Source of the DNA: an uncultured Bacteroidia bacterium
Lineage (GTDB): Bacteria; Bacteroidota; Bacteroidia; Bacteroidales; UBA932
DNA length: 64,000 bases
Assembly: GCA_902762435.1 (NCBI GenBank)
Contig: CACWOH010000013.1
Location: 17,874-81,873 of the forward strand
Direction: 5' to 3'
Position 1 is the first letter of the stretch, and each line of letters starts with the position of its first letter. Of this stretch, positions 44,609 through 53,285 are shown in pieces. The translations under genes were made by a program, and so were the position numbers. The notes beneath the pieces were generated by a model, which saw only the letters and a program-made list of their open reading frames with translations, made no database searches and had not been told where the DNA came from.

Positions 44609-45571
44609 TCAGAATGCGGATGCCTTCAGCCGCAGGCCGGCGTTTTCCGGCAGGCCGAAGGCGAGGTTCATGTTCTGCACCGCCTGGCCGGACGCCCCTT
44701 TCAGGAGGTTGTCGATCACGGACGAGACGACCAGCGTCCCGTCGTGCTTCTCCAGCGCCACGATGCACTTGTTGGTATTCACGACCTGCTTGAGGTCCAC
44801 CGGGCGGTCGCTCACGAAGGTGAACGCCGCGTCGGCGTAAAAGTCCCGGTAGAGCGCGAGCGCCTCGTCGCCGGACAGCGGGCATTCCGCCGTCACGGAA
44901 GCGAAGATGCCGCGGGCGAAGTCGCCCCGCATCGGCACGAACTGCACCGGCGAGTCGAAGCCCGGCTGCAGCCGCCCCAGCGTGCGGCGGATCTCCAGCA
45001 GGTGCTGGTGCTCGAAGACCTTGTAGGTCGAGAGGTTGTTGCTGCGCCAGCTGAAATGCGTTGTCGCAGAAGGTTTTACCCCGGCTCCGGTAGAACCGGT
45101 TACGGCGGTCACGCGCACGGGCCCGTCCAGCAGGCCGGCGCTGGCGAGGGGCAGCAGCGCCAGCTGGATGGCCGTGGCGAAGCAGCCCGGGTTGGCGATT
45201 TTCTCCGCTCCGCGGATGCGCTCCCGCTGCCACTCCGGCAGGCCGTACACATAGCCGTCGGATTCGTCGCGGAAGTCCTGGGCGAGGTCGATCACCTTCA
45301 GGCCGGCGGGCCGCTCGTTCTGTTCCCAGAACTCCTTGCTCTTGCCGTGCGCGGAGCACAGGAAGAGCACGTCCGCGGCGCCCAGGTCATAGCTGTCGCT
45401 GAAGCGCATCTGCGTGTCGCCCAGCAGGCCCTCGTGGACCTCCCAGAGGTAATTCCCGGCGTTGCTGGTCGAATGCACGAAGGCGATCTCCACATCCGGG
45501 TGGTTCACCAGGATGCGGACCAGTTCGCCCGCCGTATAGCCGGCTCCGCCGATGACGCCCGCCTTAATCAT
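44609..45571 (-). CDS. argC: N-acetyl-gamma-glutamyl-phosphate reductase
   Basis: 320 residues, NADPH-dependent third step. NADP loop GVIGGAGYTAGELVRIL, catalytic Cys130 in ANPGCFATAI, GSTGAGVKPS, and a typical C-terminal domain. Overlaps argG by eight bases. Confidence 0.97.
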   Translation of the reverse strand: MIKAGVIGGAGYTAGELVRILVNHPDVEIAFVHSTSNAGNYLWEVHEGLLGDTQMRFSDSYDLGAADVLFLCSAHGKSKEFWEQNERPAGLKVIDLAQDFRDESDGYVYGLPEWQRERIRGAEKIANPGCFATAIQLALLPLASAGLLDGPVRVTAVTGSTGAGVKPSATTHFSWRSNNLSTYKVFEHQHLLEIRRTLGRLQPGFDSPVQFVPMRGDFARGIFASVTAECPLSGDEALALYRDFYADAAFTFVSDRPVDLKQVVNTNKCIVALEKHDGTLVVSSVIDNLLKGASGQAVQNMNLAFGLPENAGLRLKASAF

Positions 45572-46778
45572 CGCCCTTGAATTCGTCTTTATGATTGCCG
45601 TAATAGACGCGCAGCGGCGTGGACGTTACCTTGATGAAGCCCTTGGCCTCCTCGGCCGTCCAGCCTTTCTGCGTCTCGCCGTATTCGCCCAGCTTGCTCT
45701 TCACCAGGTCGTCGGGGGAGTCCACGCCCACGGTCGAGAAGCCGTAGGGGCGCAGTTCCAGGGTCACGGTGCCGTTCACGTTGCGCTGGCTGCTCTCGAG
45801 CATCGCCTCGATGTCCCGCATCACGGGCTCGAGGTACTGGCTCTCGTGCAGGAACATCCCGTACCAGTTCGCCACCTGGTCCTTCCAGTACTGCTGCCAC
45901 TTGGACAGGGTGAACTTCTCCAGGAAACGGTGCGCGCCGATGATCAGCATCGGGGCGGCGGCCTCGAAGCCCACGCGGCCCTTGATGCCGATGATGGTGT
46001 CGCCCACGTGCATGTCGCGGCCGATGCCGTACGGGGCGCCGATGGCCTCCACGGCCTGGATGGCGGCGATCTTGTCGGTGTACTCCACGCCGTTCACGCT
46101 CTTCAGCTCGCCCTTCTCGAAGCCCAGGCTGAGGATCTCCGAACCGCTCTTCTCCACCTGCTTGAGGTAGGCGCTCTCGGGCAGGCCCTGCCGCGAATCG
46201 AGGATCTCGCCGCCGCAGATGGACGTGCCCCAGATGCCCACGTTGTAGGAGTATTTCAGTTTCGCGAAGTCCGCGTTGAAGCCGTGCGCGTTCAGGTAGT
46301 CCACCTCTTCCTTGCGCGTGAGGTTGCCGTCGCGCGTAAGGGTGATGATCTCCATCTGCGGGCACATCACCAGGAAGGTCATGTCGAAGCGGACCTGGTC
46401 GTTGCCGGCGCCGGTGGAGCCGTGGGCGATGGCATCCGCGCCGATCTCGTTGGCGTAGCGGGCGATCGCCATTCCCTGGAAGATGCGCTCGGACGACACC
46501 GAAATGGGGTAGGTGCCGTTCCGGAGCACGTTGCCGTACACCATGTATTTCAGGCTCTTGGCATAGTATTCCTGCGTGACGTCCAGGGTGACGTACTTGG
46601 TCGCACCCAGTTTATAGGCATTCTCCTCGTTGGTTTTCAGCTGCTCGGGGCTGAAGCCGCCGGTGTTGGCGCAGGCGGCGTGGACTTCGTAGCCCTTTTC
46701 CTTCGCGAGGTACATCACGGTGTAGGACGTGTCCAGCCCCCCGCTGAATGCCACGACGACTTTCTTTTTCTTATCCAT
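45564..46778 (-). CDS. argG: argininosuccinate synthase
   Basis: 404 residues. ATP-PP loop VVVAFSGGLDTSYTVMYLA, citrulline/aspartate region HGSTGAGNDQVRFD. Joins citrulline and aspartate. Chosen start ATG 46778 (MDKKKK); the codon at 46790 is four codons further upstream and overlaps the repeat at 46786-46811. Confidence 0.96.
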   Translation of the reverse strand: MDKKKKVVVAFSGGLDTSYTVMYLAKEKGYEVHAACANTGGFSPEQLKTNEENAYKLGATKYVTLDVTQEYYAKSLKYMVYGNVLRNGTYPISVSSERIFQGMAIARYANEIGADAIAHGSTGAGNDQVRFDMTFLVMCPQMEIITLTRDGNLTRKEEVDYLNAHGFNADFAKLKYSYNVGIWGTSICGGEILDSRQGLPESAYLKQVEKSGSEILSLGFEKGELKSVNGVEYTDKIAAIQAVEAIGAPYGIGRDMHVGDTIIGIKGRVGFEAAAPMLIIGAHRFLEKFTLSKWQQYWKDQVANWYGMFLHESQYLEPVMRDIEAMLESSQRNVNGTVTLELRPYGFSTVGVDSPDDLVKSKLGEYGETQKGWTAEEAKGFIKVTSTPLRVYYGNHKDEFKGDD

Positions 46779-46785
46779 AAGGTTT

Positions 46786-46811
46786 GTCATTTTGAGCGAA
46801 GCGAAAAATCT
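46786..46811 (-). repeat. short repeat GTCATTTTGAGCGAAGCGAA-type
   Basis: 26 bases that match the common bacterial repeat reading GTCATTTCGAGCGAAGCGAG (then AAATCT) with a few differences. It lies between the GNAT gene and argG and supplies the first two bases of the GNAT stop codon CTA (TAG on the minus strand). Confidence 0.7.
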
Positions 46812-47376
46812 ATTCTCCCGGCGAATGGATCTCCAGGTGCTCCTTCGGGTCGTAGAGCAGCCCGGTGCAGATGCACATCTTGTAGTCGTGGCTCTTGAGG
46901 ATGTCGAAATGGCGGCAGCCCTCGCAGCCCTTCCAGAACTCGGGATCGTCCGTGAGTTCGGTGTAGGGGACCGGCCGGAAGCCGAACTGGTAGTTCATCT
47001 TCATCACCGCCGCGCCGGTGGTGATGGAGAAGATCTTGGCGTCCGGGAAGAGCCGGCGCGACAGCAGGAAGGTCTGTTCCTTGATGCGCTTGGCGATGCC
47101 CATGCCGCGGAACTTGTGCGCGACGATCAGACCGGAATTGGCGACAAAGCTCTTGCCGCCCCAGGATTCGATGTAGGAGAAGCCGGCGAATTCGCCCTCG
47201 TCGGTCAGGGCGATGACCGCCTTGCCGGAAAGGATCTTGCCGTTGATGTAGGCGGGCGTACGCTTGGCGATGCCGGTCTTGCGTTCCAGGGACGAAATGT
47301 AGATCTCCTGGCAGATCTCTTCCGCATAGCGGGTGTGGCGCTGGTCCGCCACCATAACGTTGATGTTCGTTTCCAT
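46810..47376 (-). CDS. GNAT N-acyltransferase, probable N-acylglutamate synthase
   Basis: 188 residues, GNAT fold: a HKFRGMGIAKRI segment (R/QxxGxG/A acyl-CoA loop) and a Cys-rich C-terminal stretch (GCEGCRHF, then CIC). It is the first gene of the arginine operon, where the first pathway enzyme belongs, and there is no ArgA or ArgJ elsewhere in the window. Related proteins at the head of arginine operons in Bacteroides have been proposed as N-acetyl/succinylglutamate synthases. The start lies just after an AT-rich leader of about 170 bases. Confidence 0.85.
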   Translation of the reverse strand: METNINVMVADQRHTRYAEEICQEIYISSLERKTGIAKRTPAYINGKILSGKAVIALTDEGEFAGFSYIESWGGKSFVANSGLIVAHKFRGMGIAKRIKEQTFLLSRRLFPDAKIFSITTGAAVMKMNYQFGFRPVPYTELTDDPEFWKGCEGCRHFDILKSHDYKMCICTGLLYDPKEHLEIHSPGE

Positions 47377-47473
47377 ACAATAAAGCCCCTAATGGCAAGA
47401 CAAACCGAGATTGTCAATTGCAATTATTGAGCGAAAATTCATATTTGGGATGACTAACCGAATTACCGAATTT

Positions 47474-47511
47474 CCGAAGATGTGGGAGGGTTCTACGCCT
47501 CCTATCTTCGG
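47474..47511 (-). promoter_or_regulatory. leader hairpin overlapping the leader ORF's Arg codons
   Basis: Arms CCGAAGAT (47504-47511) and ATCTTCGG (47474-47481) pair over 8 bp; a second stem GGAGG/CCTCC (47485-47489 with 47498-47502) lies inside. Its 5' arm covers the last Arg codons and stop of the leader ORF. No poly-T follows, so it is not a standard intrinsic terminator. Confidence 0.55.
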
Positions 47512-47546
47512 TCTCGCCTGGAGCTCTGGTAACACACGCATAACAT
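47502..47546 (-). CDS. possible arginine operon leader peptide, 14 residues
   Basis: ATG at 47546, stop TAG at 47502-47504. Sequence MLCVCYQSSRRDRR: four of the last five codons are arginine (AGG, CGA, CGA, AGA, with GAC between). A -33/-7 promoter ends eight bases before the ATG, so the message would be nearly leaderless. The ORF ends within a strong hairpin, as expected if ribosome stalling at Arg codons changes RNA folding. Real translation is unproven and the length is short, so this is a candidate only. Confidence 0.4.
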   Translation of the reverse strand: MLCVCYQSSRRDRR

Positions 47547-47553
47547 AACTTCG

Positions 47554-47585
47554 CAAATGTAATTAAATTTTTTAATATCTCCAAA
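47554..47585 (-). promoter_or_regulatory. promoter of the arginine operon (-33/-7)
   Basis: Minus strand: TTTG (47582-47585), a 20-base spacer, TACATTTG (47554-47561). With tRNA-Cys and the plug gene it is one of the three best-formed promoters here. It precedes the leader ORF and GNAT-argG-argC-argD-argF'-argB-argE-argH-carA-carB-EamA. Confidence 0.75.
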
Positions 47586-47605
47586 TCTCCGGGTTACCAA
47601 CAGAC

Positions 47606-47711
47606 GACCAGCTCCGGTCGCAGGCAGGCTTGCCCCTTCAAACCCTTCGGTTGCTTCGCTCCCTCGTCCCACCGCTGCGCTTCGCTTGCAGTCCCACTGC
47701 TCATGAGCCAC
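47606..47711 (-). repeat. tandem repeat unit 1 (106-bp period)
   Basis: GC-rich unit whose next copy starts 106 bases later (GCTCCGGTCGCAGG at 47611 and 47717). It contains GCAGGCAGGCTTGCC, AAACCCTTCGG and ACCGCTGCGCTTCGCTTGC. Confidence 0.8.
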
Positions 47712-47817
47712 AGACGGCTCCGGTCGCAGGCAGGCTTGCCTCCGCAAACCCTTCGGTCGCTTCGCTCCCTCGTCCCACCGCTGCGCTTCGCTTGCGGTCC
47801 CCCCGTTCATGAGCCAC
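47712..47817 (-). repeat. tandem repeat unit 2 (106-bp period)
   Basis: Second copy, about 90% like the first. 47774-47804 is identical to the inner module of the gcvPB element on the other strand. The two units read through in one minus-strand frame (ending at 47502) by chance of their length, but that frame has no coding character. Confidence 0.8.
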
Positions 47818-47900
47818 GGGCGGCTACGGTTTAACCTTCGGTTTTCCTCCTTGCCGGTCGGCATAGAAAGTTAAACTTTCTCTACTCTCCCTGGCTGCGT

Positions 47901-47924
47901 CGGTTTGCTCCGGCAACCTGCCTG
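47901..47924 (-). repeat. 24-bp module shared with 34060-34083
   Basis: The reverse complement of CAGGCAGGTTGCCGGAGCAA (plus ACCG), exact copy of the 34.06 kb module. Between this and the tandem units lies a small palindrome around GAAAGTTAAACTTTC (47866-47880). Confidence 0.8.
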
Positions 47925-47957
47925 CAGACCTGCGCCAACGTCCGACCGGAGAGGGAA

Positions 47958-49139
47958 TTACAGAGCGGCGGCGAGCGACGCCAGGGCGGCCTGCAGGTTC
48001 GAGCGGGGACAGCCGACGTTCAGGCGCATGAAACCGGCGCCCTCCGGCCCGAACATCGAGCCGTCGTTGAGCGCCAGCCGCGCCTTGTTCACGAACAGGT
48101 CCGCCAGGGCGGGCTGCGAAAGCCCCAGCCGGCGGCAGTCCAGCCACACCAGGAACGAAGCCTGCGGCCGCACGGCCCGGATCTGCGGCAGGTTCGCACG
48201 CAGCCAGCCGTCCACGAAATCCACGTTGCCCTGCACGTAATCCAGCATCTCCGCCCGCCAGGCAAAGCCCCGGTCGGTGTAGGCCGCCCGCGTCGCGACC
48301 GTCGAGAAGAGGGGCGGATAATCCATCTCCAGCGACTCCAGGCAGCGGAAGAAGCGGTCGGACAGGTCGGGATTGAGGACGATGGCGTAAGAACTCACGA
48401 CGCCCGCGATGTTGAAAGTCTTGGTGGGCGCCATGAAGGTGATGCTGCATTGCGCTGCGTTTTCGCTCACCGAGGCGAACGGCGTATGGCGACGGCCGCC
48501 CAGCAGCATCTCGCCGTGGATCTCGTCGGAAAGCACGATGATGCCGCGGCGCACGCAGAGGTCGGCCAGCCGCCGGAGCGTCTCCGCCGGGAAGGCCACG
48601 CCGCCGGGATTGTGGGGATTGCAGAGCACCAGCATCCGGGTGCGGGTGTCGATCTTGCGCTCCAGATCCTCCAGGTCCATCTCGTAGGTCTCCAGGAAGC
48701 CCTCGGCGTCACAGACCGGGCGCAGGGGATTGTCCACCACCTCGAAGCCGCTCAGTTCCGGCACGATGCGGAAAGGATGATACACCGGCTGCTGGATGAT
48801 TACCTTGTCGCCGGGCTGCAGGAAGCAGCGGCAGGCGGCGCCCAGGCCCCGCACGACGCCCGGAACGAAGCGGAAGCGGTCCGCGGGCACCTTCCATCCG
48901 TGCAGCCGCTCCACCCAGGCCGACACGACTTCGAAATAGTCGTCCCCGGTATCGGGATAACCCAGCACGGGGTGGTCCAGGCGGCGGCGCAGCGCCTCCA
49001 GGATGAAATCCGGGGTGCGGAAATCCATATCCGCCACCCAGAGGGGATTGAGGTCGCCGCGGCCGAATGTTTTCGCCAGCGTATCGTATTTGATGCAGCG
49101 CGAGCCGCGCCGGGGGATGACTTCGTCGAAATCGTACAT
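47958..49139 (-). CDS. PatB/MalY family PLP aminotransferase (C-S lyase type)
   Basis: 393 residues, class I/II PLP fold. Opens MYDFDEVIPRRGSRCIKYD, then LWVADMDFRTP, substrate loop LCNPHNPGGVAF, SDEIHGEML, and the PLP lysine in APTKTFNIAGV. PatB/MalY proteins act as cystathionine beta-lyases or aminotransferases. The ATG at 49139 is used; the frame to 49217 would include its own promoter. It is not obviously related to the neighbouring arginine genes. Confidence 0.92.
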   Translation of the reverse strand: MYDFDEVIPRRGSRCIKYDTLAKTFGRGDLNPLWVADMDFRTPDFILEALRRRLDHPVLGYPDTGDDYFEVVSAWVERLHGWKVPADRFRFVPGVVRGLGAACRCFLQPGDKVIIQQPVYHPFRIVPELSGFEVVDNPLRPVCDAEGFLETYEMDLEDLERKIDTRTRMLVLCNPHNPGGVAFPAETLRRLADLCVRRGIIVLSDEIHGEMLLGGRRHTPFASVSENAAQCSITFMAPTKTFNIAGVVSSYAIVLNPDLSDRFFRCLESLEMDYPPLFSTVATRAAYTDRGFAWRAEMLDYVQGNVDFVDGWLRANLPQIRAVRPQASFLVWLDCRRLGLSQPALADLFVNKARLALNDGSMFGPEGAGFMRLNVGCPRSNLQAALASLAAAL

Positions 49140-49164
49140 AAGGACAACAAATTGACAGCGAAAA

Positions 49165-49172
49165 CAAAAATA
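49165..49172 (-). promoter_or_regulatory. -7 box of PatB/MalY gene
   Basis: TATTTTTG on the minus strand, 25 bases before ATG 49139; divergent from the box at 49187. Confidence 0.6.
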
Positions 49173-49186
49173 CTGAAAAAAATGTA

Positions 49187-49194
49187 TATCTTTG
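49187..49194 (+). promoter_or_regulatory. -7 box of the barrel-potABCD operon
   Basis: TATCTTTG, 37 bases before the ATG at 49232. Confidence 0.7.
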
Positions 49195-49231
49195 CGGCGA
49201 AGTTTCACCAACCCCATTTTTATGGTAGGAA

Positions 49232-50323
49232 ATGAAGAAATACCTTTTATCGATTGCAGCGCTGCTGCTCGGCTTGCTTGCGCACTCGCAAGAGGCTGAC
49301 GATCTCGGTAACTACGCCGAGGTCAGTGTCATTTCGCGCCTGGATTTGAACCCGACCTGGTACCGCAGTCCCGCGGAGACCGGATTCGACCTCGGCAATT
49401 CTTCAATCTACACCCAATTCGAAGGAAGAGCATCCGAACATTTCTCCTGGACCGTCGTGAACCACTGGTTCTCCTTTACCGACTGGCCCTCGGGGGACTT
49501 TGAAGCGTTCGAGCTGTTCAAGACGCTCGGCTACTCGGATTCCAACAATTTCATCGACATCATGAAGGCGGACCTGACGTTCGGGTCCTGGACCTTCACC
49601 CTCGGCAAGGACTGCATCACCACGGGCGGCCACGAGTATGACGACGACGACTACGACGTCCATACCCCGCTCGCAACCCCGCTGTGGAACGACCTGGCCT
49701 GCTACCAGTGGGGCGGCAAGGTGGCCTGGACCACCCCGTCCGAGTTGACCACCTTCAGCCTGCAGATGACCACTTCTCCCTTCGGCGAGCGTCCTTTCGC
49801 CAGCGGCCTTTACACCTGGTCCGCGCAGTGGAGCGGCGACTACGACTGGTACTCGCCCCTGTGGAGCGCGACCGTCCTGGGCCGCGAAGCCTCGGAATTC
49901 AGCTCCTCCCCGCGCGCATACGACGTCCTCGTCTCCCTGGGCAACCAGTTCTTCTTCGGCGACTGGACTGTCACCCTGGACTGGAGCAACACCTCCGGTC
50001 TCGGCTGGGATTTTCCGCTCACCTCGTCGGACCTCGCCGACTACGAGGCCGGCTACAAGCTTCTTCCCGGCCACATGTTCCACGGCCGGCTGGACTACGC
50101 CCCCTCCGAGCGCTGGAACTTCTCGCTGCGCAGCAACTACGTCATCACGCCGAAGGACTCCCTGCTTGAAAACTGGTGGAACGTCGGCGGCATCGCCGAG
50201 TTCTTCCCGCTGCGCGACTCGGACGCCCTGCGCCTGCACGCGTTCGTCGAATACGACAACCTCCTGGACGCCTTCTCCCTCAATGTAGGAGCCCGTTACC
50301 GGCTCAGCTTCAAGCTCTGGTAA
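49232..50323 (+). CDS. predicted outer-membrane beta-barrel protein in the pot operon
   Basis: 363 residues. Signal peptide (about 1-20, ending AHSQ), then many alternating hydrophobic/polar strands rich in Trp, Tyr and Phe ([46 protein letters not shown]), and a C-terminal aromatic end (RLSFKLW), all signs of a barrel inserted by the BAM machine. An acidic patch DDDDYDV near residue 137 could face the pore or loop. Not a known porin family by sight. Four bases before potA, so it may be the outer-membrane path for the polyamine importer; this is inference. Confidence 0.8.
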   Translation: MKKYLLSIAALLLGLLAHSQEADDLGNYAEVSVISRLDLNPTWYRSPAETGFDLGNSSIYTQFEGRASEHFSWTVVNHWFSFTDWPSGDFEAFELFKTLGYSDSNNFIDIMKADLTFGSWTFTLGKDCITTGGHEYDDDDYDVHTPLATPLWNDLACYQWGGKVAWTTPSELTTFSLQMTTSPFGERPFASGLYTWSAQWSGDYDWYSPLWSATVLGREASEFSSSPRAYDVLVSLGNQFFFGDWTVTLDWSNTSGLGWDFPLTSSDLADYEAGYKLLPGHMFHGRLDYAPSERWNFSLRSNYVITPKDSLLENWWNVGGIAEFFPLRDSDALRLHAFVEYDNLLDAFSLNVGARYRLSFKLW

Positions 50324-50327
50324 GACG

Positions 50328-51716
50328 ATGGCAGGGGAGCACATCATCGACCTCAATCACGTCAGCAAGTCTTTCGGAGACAAGAAGATCCTCGACGACA
50401 TCAACCTCTACGTCCGCAAAGGCGAGTTCGTGACCCTGCTGGGCCCCTCGGGCTGCGGCAAGACCACCACGCTCCGCCTGATCGCGGGCTTCCTGGCGCC
50501 GGACGAAGGGGAAATCCTGCTGGACGGCAGGGACATCTCCGGCATCCCGCCGCACAAGCGTCCATTCAACACGGTGTTCCAGCGCTATGCGCTCTTCCCG
50601 CACCTGGACGTCTATGACAACATCGCCTTCGGCCTGAAACTGCAGAAGGTGCCCTCCGACGAGATCGACAAGCGCGTGCGCAAGGTCCTCAAGATGGTCT
50701 CGATGACCGACTACGAGGAACGCGACGTGAACTCCCTGTCCGGCGGGCAGCAGCAGCGCGTGGCCATCGCCCGGGCGCTCGTGAACCAGCCCAAGATCCT
50801 GCTGCTGGACGAGCCCCTCGCGGCCCTGGACCTCAAGATGCGCAAGGACATGCAGATCGAACTGAAGGAGATGCACAGGGAACTGGGCATCACCTTCATC
50901 TACGTCACCCACGACCAGGAGGAAGCCCTTACGCTTTCCGACACCATCGTGGTGATGAACGAAGGCAAGATCCAGCAGATCGGCACCCCGACGGACATCT
51001 ACAACGAGCCTGTCAACTCCTTCGTCGCGGACTTTATCGGCGAGAGCAACATCCTGAACGGCACGATGATACGCGACCGGCGGGTGTCCTTCATCGGCCA
51101 CGAATTCGAGTGCGTGGACGAAGGCTTCGGCGAGAACGTCCCGGTGGACGTGGTCGTGCGCCCGGAAGACATCTACTTCACCAAGAAACCCGAACGCGCG
51201 CAGTTCACCGCCACGGTGAACTCCTGCACCTTCAAGGGCGTCCACTACGAGATGTACGTGGACACCGACACCGGCAACGAACTGATGATCCAGGACTACG
51301 ACGCCTACCCGGTGGGCAGCACCGTGATGCTCTACATCGACCCGGACGACATCCAGGTGATGGTCAAGGAGCGCACCTGCAACACCATCGAAGGGAAGAT
51401 GGTCGACGAGACCCACGTCGAACTGCTGGGCGGCGAGTTCGAATGCCTGCCGCAGCCCGGCCTCACGGGCGGCGAGGAGATCGTGGCCGAAATCGCCTTC
51501 GACAAGGTGGACCTGCTGGACCACCAGGAAGACGGCGTGCTCGCGGGCGAAGTGCACTTCCTGCTGTACAAGGGCGACCACTACCACCTGACCATCCTCA
51601 CCGAGGACGGCGACCACCTCTGGGTGGACACCGACGACATCTGGGACAAGGGCGACCTCGTGGGCATCGACCTCGCCAAGGAGGACATCAAGATCCGCAG
51701 GAAACATGAAGCGTAG
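50328..51716 (+). CDS. potA: spermidine/putrescine ABC transporter ATP-binding protein with extended C-terminus
   Basis: 462 residues; E. coli PotA has 378. Walker [12 protein letters not shown], signature [12 protein letters not shown], Walker [14 protein letters not shown], and switch His in VTHDQEEA. After residue about 240 come two TOBE-like beta domains instead of one; the extra part ends in [10 protein letters not shown]. The extension may bind a regulatory ligand or make a tighter contact with PotB/C. Overlaps potB by eleven bases. Confidence 0.95.
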   Translation: MAGEHIIDLNHVSKSFGDKKILDDINLYVRKGEFVTLLGPSGCGKTTTLRLIAGFLAPDEGEILLDGRDISGIPPHKRPFNTVFQRYALFPHLDVYDNIAFGLKLQKVPSDEIDKRVRKVLKMVSMTDYEERDVNSLSGGQQQRVAIARALVNQPKILLLDEPLAALDLKMRKDMQIELKEMHRELGITFIYVTHDQEEALTLSDTIVVMNEGKIQQIGTPTDIYNEPVNSFVADFIGESNILNGTMIRDRRVSFIGHEFECVDEGFGENVPVDVVVRPEDIYFTKKPERAQFTATVNSCTFKGVHYEMYVDTDTGNELMIQDYDAYPVGSTVMLYIDPDDIQVMVKERTCNTIEGKMVDETHVELLGGEFECLPQPGLTGGEEIVAEIAFDKVDLLDHQEDGVLAGEVHFLLYKGDHYHLTILTEDGDHLWVDTDDIWDKGDLVGIDLAKEDIKIRRKHEA

Positions 51717-52470
51717 CCACTGGAGTATCCCTTACGCGGTGTTCCTGGCCATTTTCGTGGTGCTGCCACTGCTGCTCGTGCTCGTGTATGCCGTCCAGGA
51801 CGGGCAGGGGCACTTCACCCTGGCCAATATCACGCGCTTCTTCTCCGACTCCGACGCCCTCGGCACCTTCGCCGTGTCGCTGGAGATCGCCATCGAGAAC
51901 ACGCTGATCTGCATCCTGCTGGGCTACCCGGCCGCCTGGATCCTGGCGAACAAGGAGCTGAACCGCAGTGCGGTGACCATCGTGCTCTTCATCCTGCCGA
52001 TGTGGATCAACGCCCTGATGCGCACGCTCGCCACGGCCGAGCTTTTCAACATGCTCGGCTTCCAGCTGGGCAAGGGCACGCTCCTCTTCGGCATGGTGTA
52101 CGACTACCTGCCGTTCATGATCTATCCGATCTACAACGTGCTCGCCAAGATGGACAAATCCTACGCGGAGGCCGCCCAGGACCTGGGCGCCACCCCGTGG
52201 AAGGTATTCTGGAAGGTCACCGTTCCGCTCTCGATGCCCGGCGTGTCCAGCGGCATCCTGATGGTGTTCATGCCCACGGTCAGCACCTTCGCCATCTCGG
52301 AATTCCTCACGAACAACAAGATCAAGCTGTTCGGTACCATCATCCAGGAGAACATCAACTCCTCGATGTGGAATTACGGCGCCGCCCTGGCGCTCATCAT
52401 GCTCGTCATCATCGGCATCAGCACGATGATCACCGGTGACGGGAAGGAAGCGGAGGAGGCGCTGATCTAG
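51706..52470 (+). CDS. potB: spermidine/putrescine ABC transporter permease PotB
   Basis: 254 residues, six membrane helices. The EAA loop for PotA contact is [20 protein letters not shown]. The N-terminus follows the potA stop region without spacer. A short gap separates potC. Confidence 0.95.
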   Translation: MKRSHWSIPYAVFLAIFVVLPLLLVLVYAVQDGQGHFTLANITRFFSDSDALGTFAVSLEIAIENTLICILLGYPAAWILANKELNRSAVTIVLFILPMWINALMRTLATAELFNMLGFQLGKGTLLFGMVYDYLPFMIYPIYNVLAKMDKSYAEAAQDLGATPWKVFWKVTVPLSMPGVSSGILMVFMPTVSTFAISEFLTNNKIKLFGTIIQENINSSMWNYGAALALIMLVIIGISTMITGDGKEAEEALI

Positions 52471-52474
52471 GAAG

Positions 52475-53281
52475 ATGAAGAAGTTCCTCGCGCAAACCTA
52501 CATCTGGATCCTGATGGTCCTGCTGTACGCCCCGCTGGCGTTCATCGCCGTGTTCTCCTTCACGGAGAGCAAGGTGCTGGGCAACTGGACGGGCTTCTCC
52601 ACGAAGCTGTACGAGAACCTGTTCACCGGCCGGATGCAGGGGAGCGCCTCGCTCATCTCCGCCGTGGAGAACACCCTGCTCATCGCGCTGGTGTCCGCCT
52701 TCGTATCGATGGTCCTGGGCACCGTGGCCGCCATCGGCATCCACAACCTCAGCGGCCGCAAGAAACGCGCGCTGACCTTCGTGAACAACATCCCGATGAT
52801 CAACCCGGACGTCATCACGGGCGTTTCGCTGTTCCTGCTGTTCATCTTCCTGCACTTCAGCCAGGGCTACCTGTCCGTGATCCTGTCGCACATTTCCTTC
52901 GGCACGCCCTACGTCGTGCTGAGCGTGCTCCCGAAGCTCCGGCAGATGAACCCGAACATCTACGAAGCGGCCCTGGACCTGGGCGCCACGCCCGGCCAGG
53001 CCCTCCGCAAGGTGCTCGTGCCGCAGTTGCGCCCCGGCATGGTATCCGGCTTCATCCTGGCCTTCACGATGTCCTTGGACGACTTCGCCGTGACCTTCTT
53101 CACCCGCGGCACGATCGGCCTGGAGACGCTTTCGACCTATATCTATGCGGATGCGCGCAAGGGCGGCCTCACGCCCGAGCTGCGCCCGCTGATGACCCTC
53201 ATATTCCTGATTATCCTGGTCCTCCTGCTGGTCATCAACATCCGGCAGGCGAGGATGCAAAAAGAAAAAGAGAACCTGTAA
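52475..53281 (+). CDS. potC: spermidine/putrescine ABC transporter permease PotC
   Basis: 268 residues, six helices, with the EAA loop in PNIYEAALDLGATPGQALRK. Forms a heterodimer with PotB. Four bases after potB and five before potD. Confidence 0.95.
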   Translation: MKKFLAQTYIWILMVLLYAPLAFIAVFSFTESKVLGNWTGFSTKLYENLFTGRMQGSASLISAVENTLLIALVSAFVSMVLGTVAAIGIHNLSGRKKRALTFVNNIPMINPDVITGVSLFLLFIFLHFSQGYLSVILSHISFGTPYVVLSVLPKLRQMNPNIYEAALDLGATPGQALRKVLVPQLRPGMVSGFILAFTMSLDDFAVTFFTRGTIGLETLSTYIYADARKGGLTPELRPLMTLIFLIILVLLLVINIRQARMQKEKENL

Positions 53282-53285
53282 AAAG

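Larger units (their letters stand above)
47377..47957. other. intergenic region with arginine operon leader and repeats
   Basis: 581 bases without a long gene. From right to left on the minus strand: repeat modules (47606-47924), the operon promoter (47554-47585), a 14-residue leader ORF (47502-47546), a strong hairpin (47474-47511), then about 97 bases of AT-rich DNA with short repeats of ATTCGG and no T-run after the hairpin, up to the GNAT ATG at 47376. No ArgR-like palindrome fits convincingly. Confidence 0.7.

Noticed and set aside
47474-47511. Intrinsic terminator in the arginine leader
   Set aside because: The hairpin is strong but is followed by AAATTCGG on the transcribed strand, with no U-run.
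47606-47817. CRISPR or attachment-site array
   Set aside because: Only two units of 106 bases that match along their whole length, with no variable spacers and no integrase.
47502-47864. 120-codon minus-strand frame across the tandem repeats
   Set aside because: Made of repeat DNA; contains the [10 protein letters not shown] reading also found in the gcvPB insertion. Only its last 14 codons (the possible leader peptide) have supporting context.
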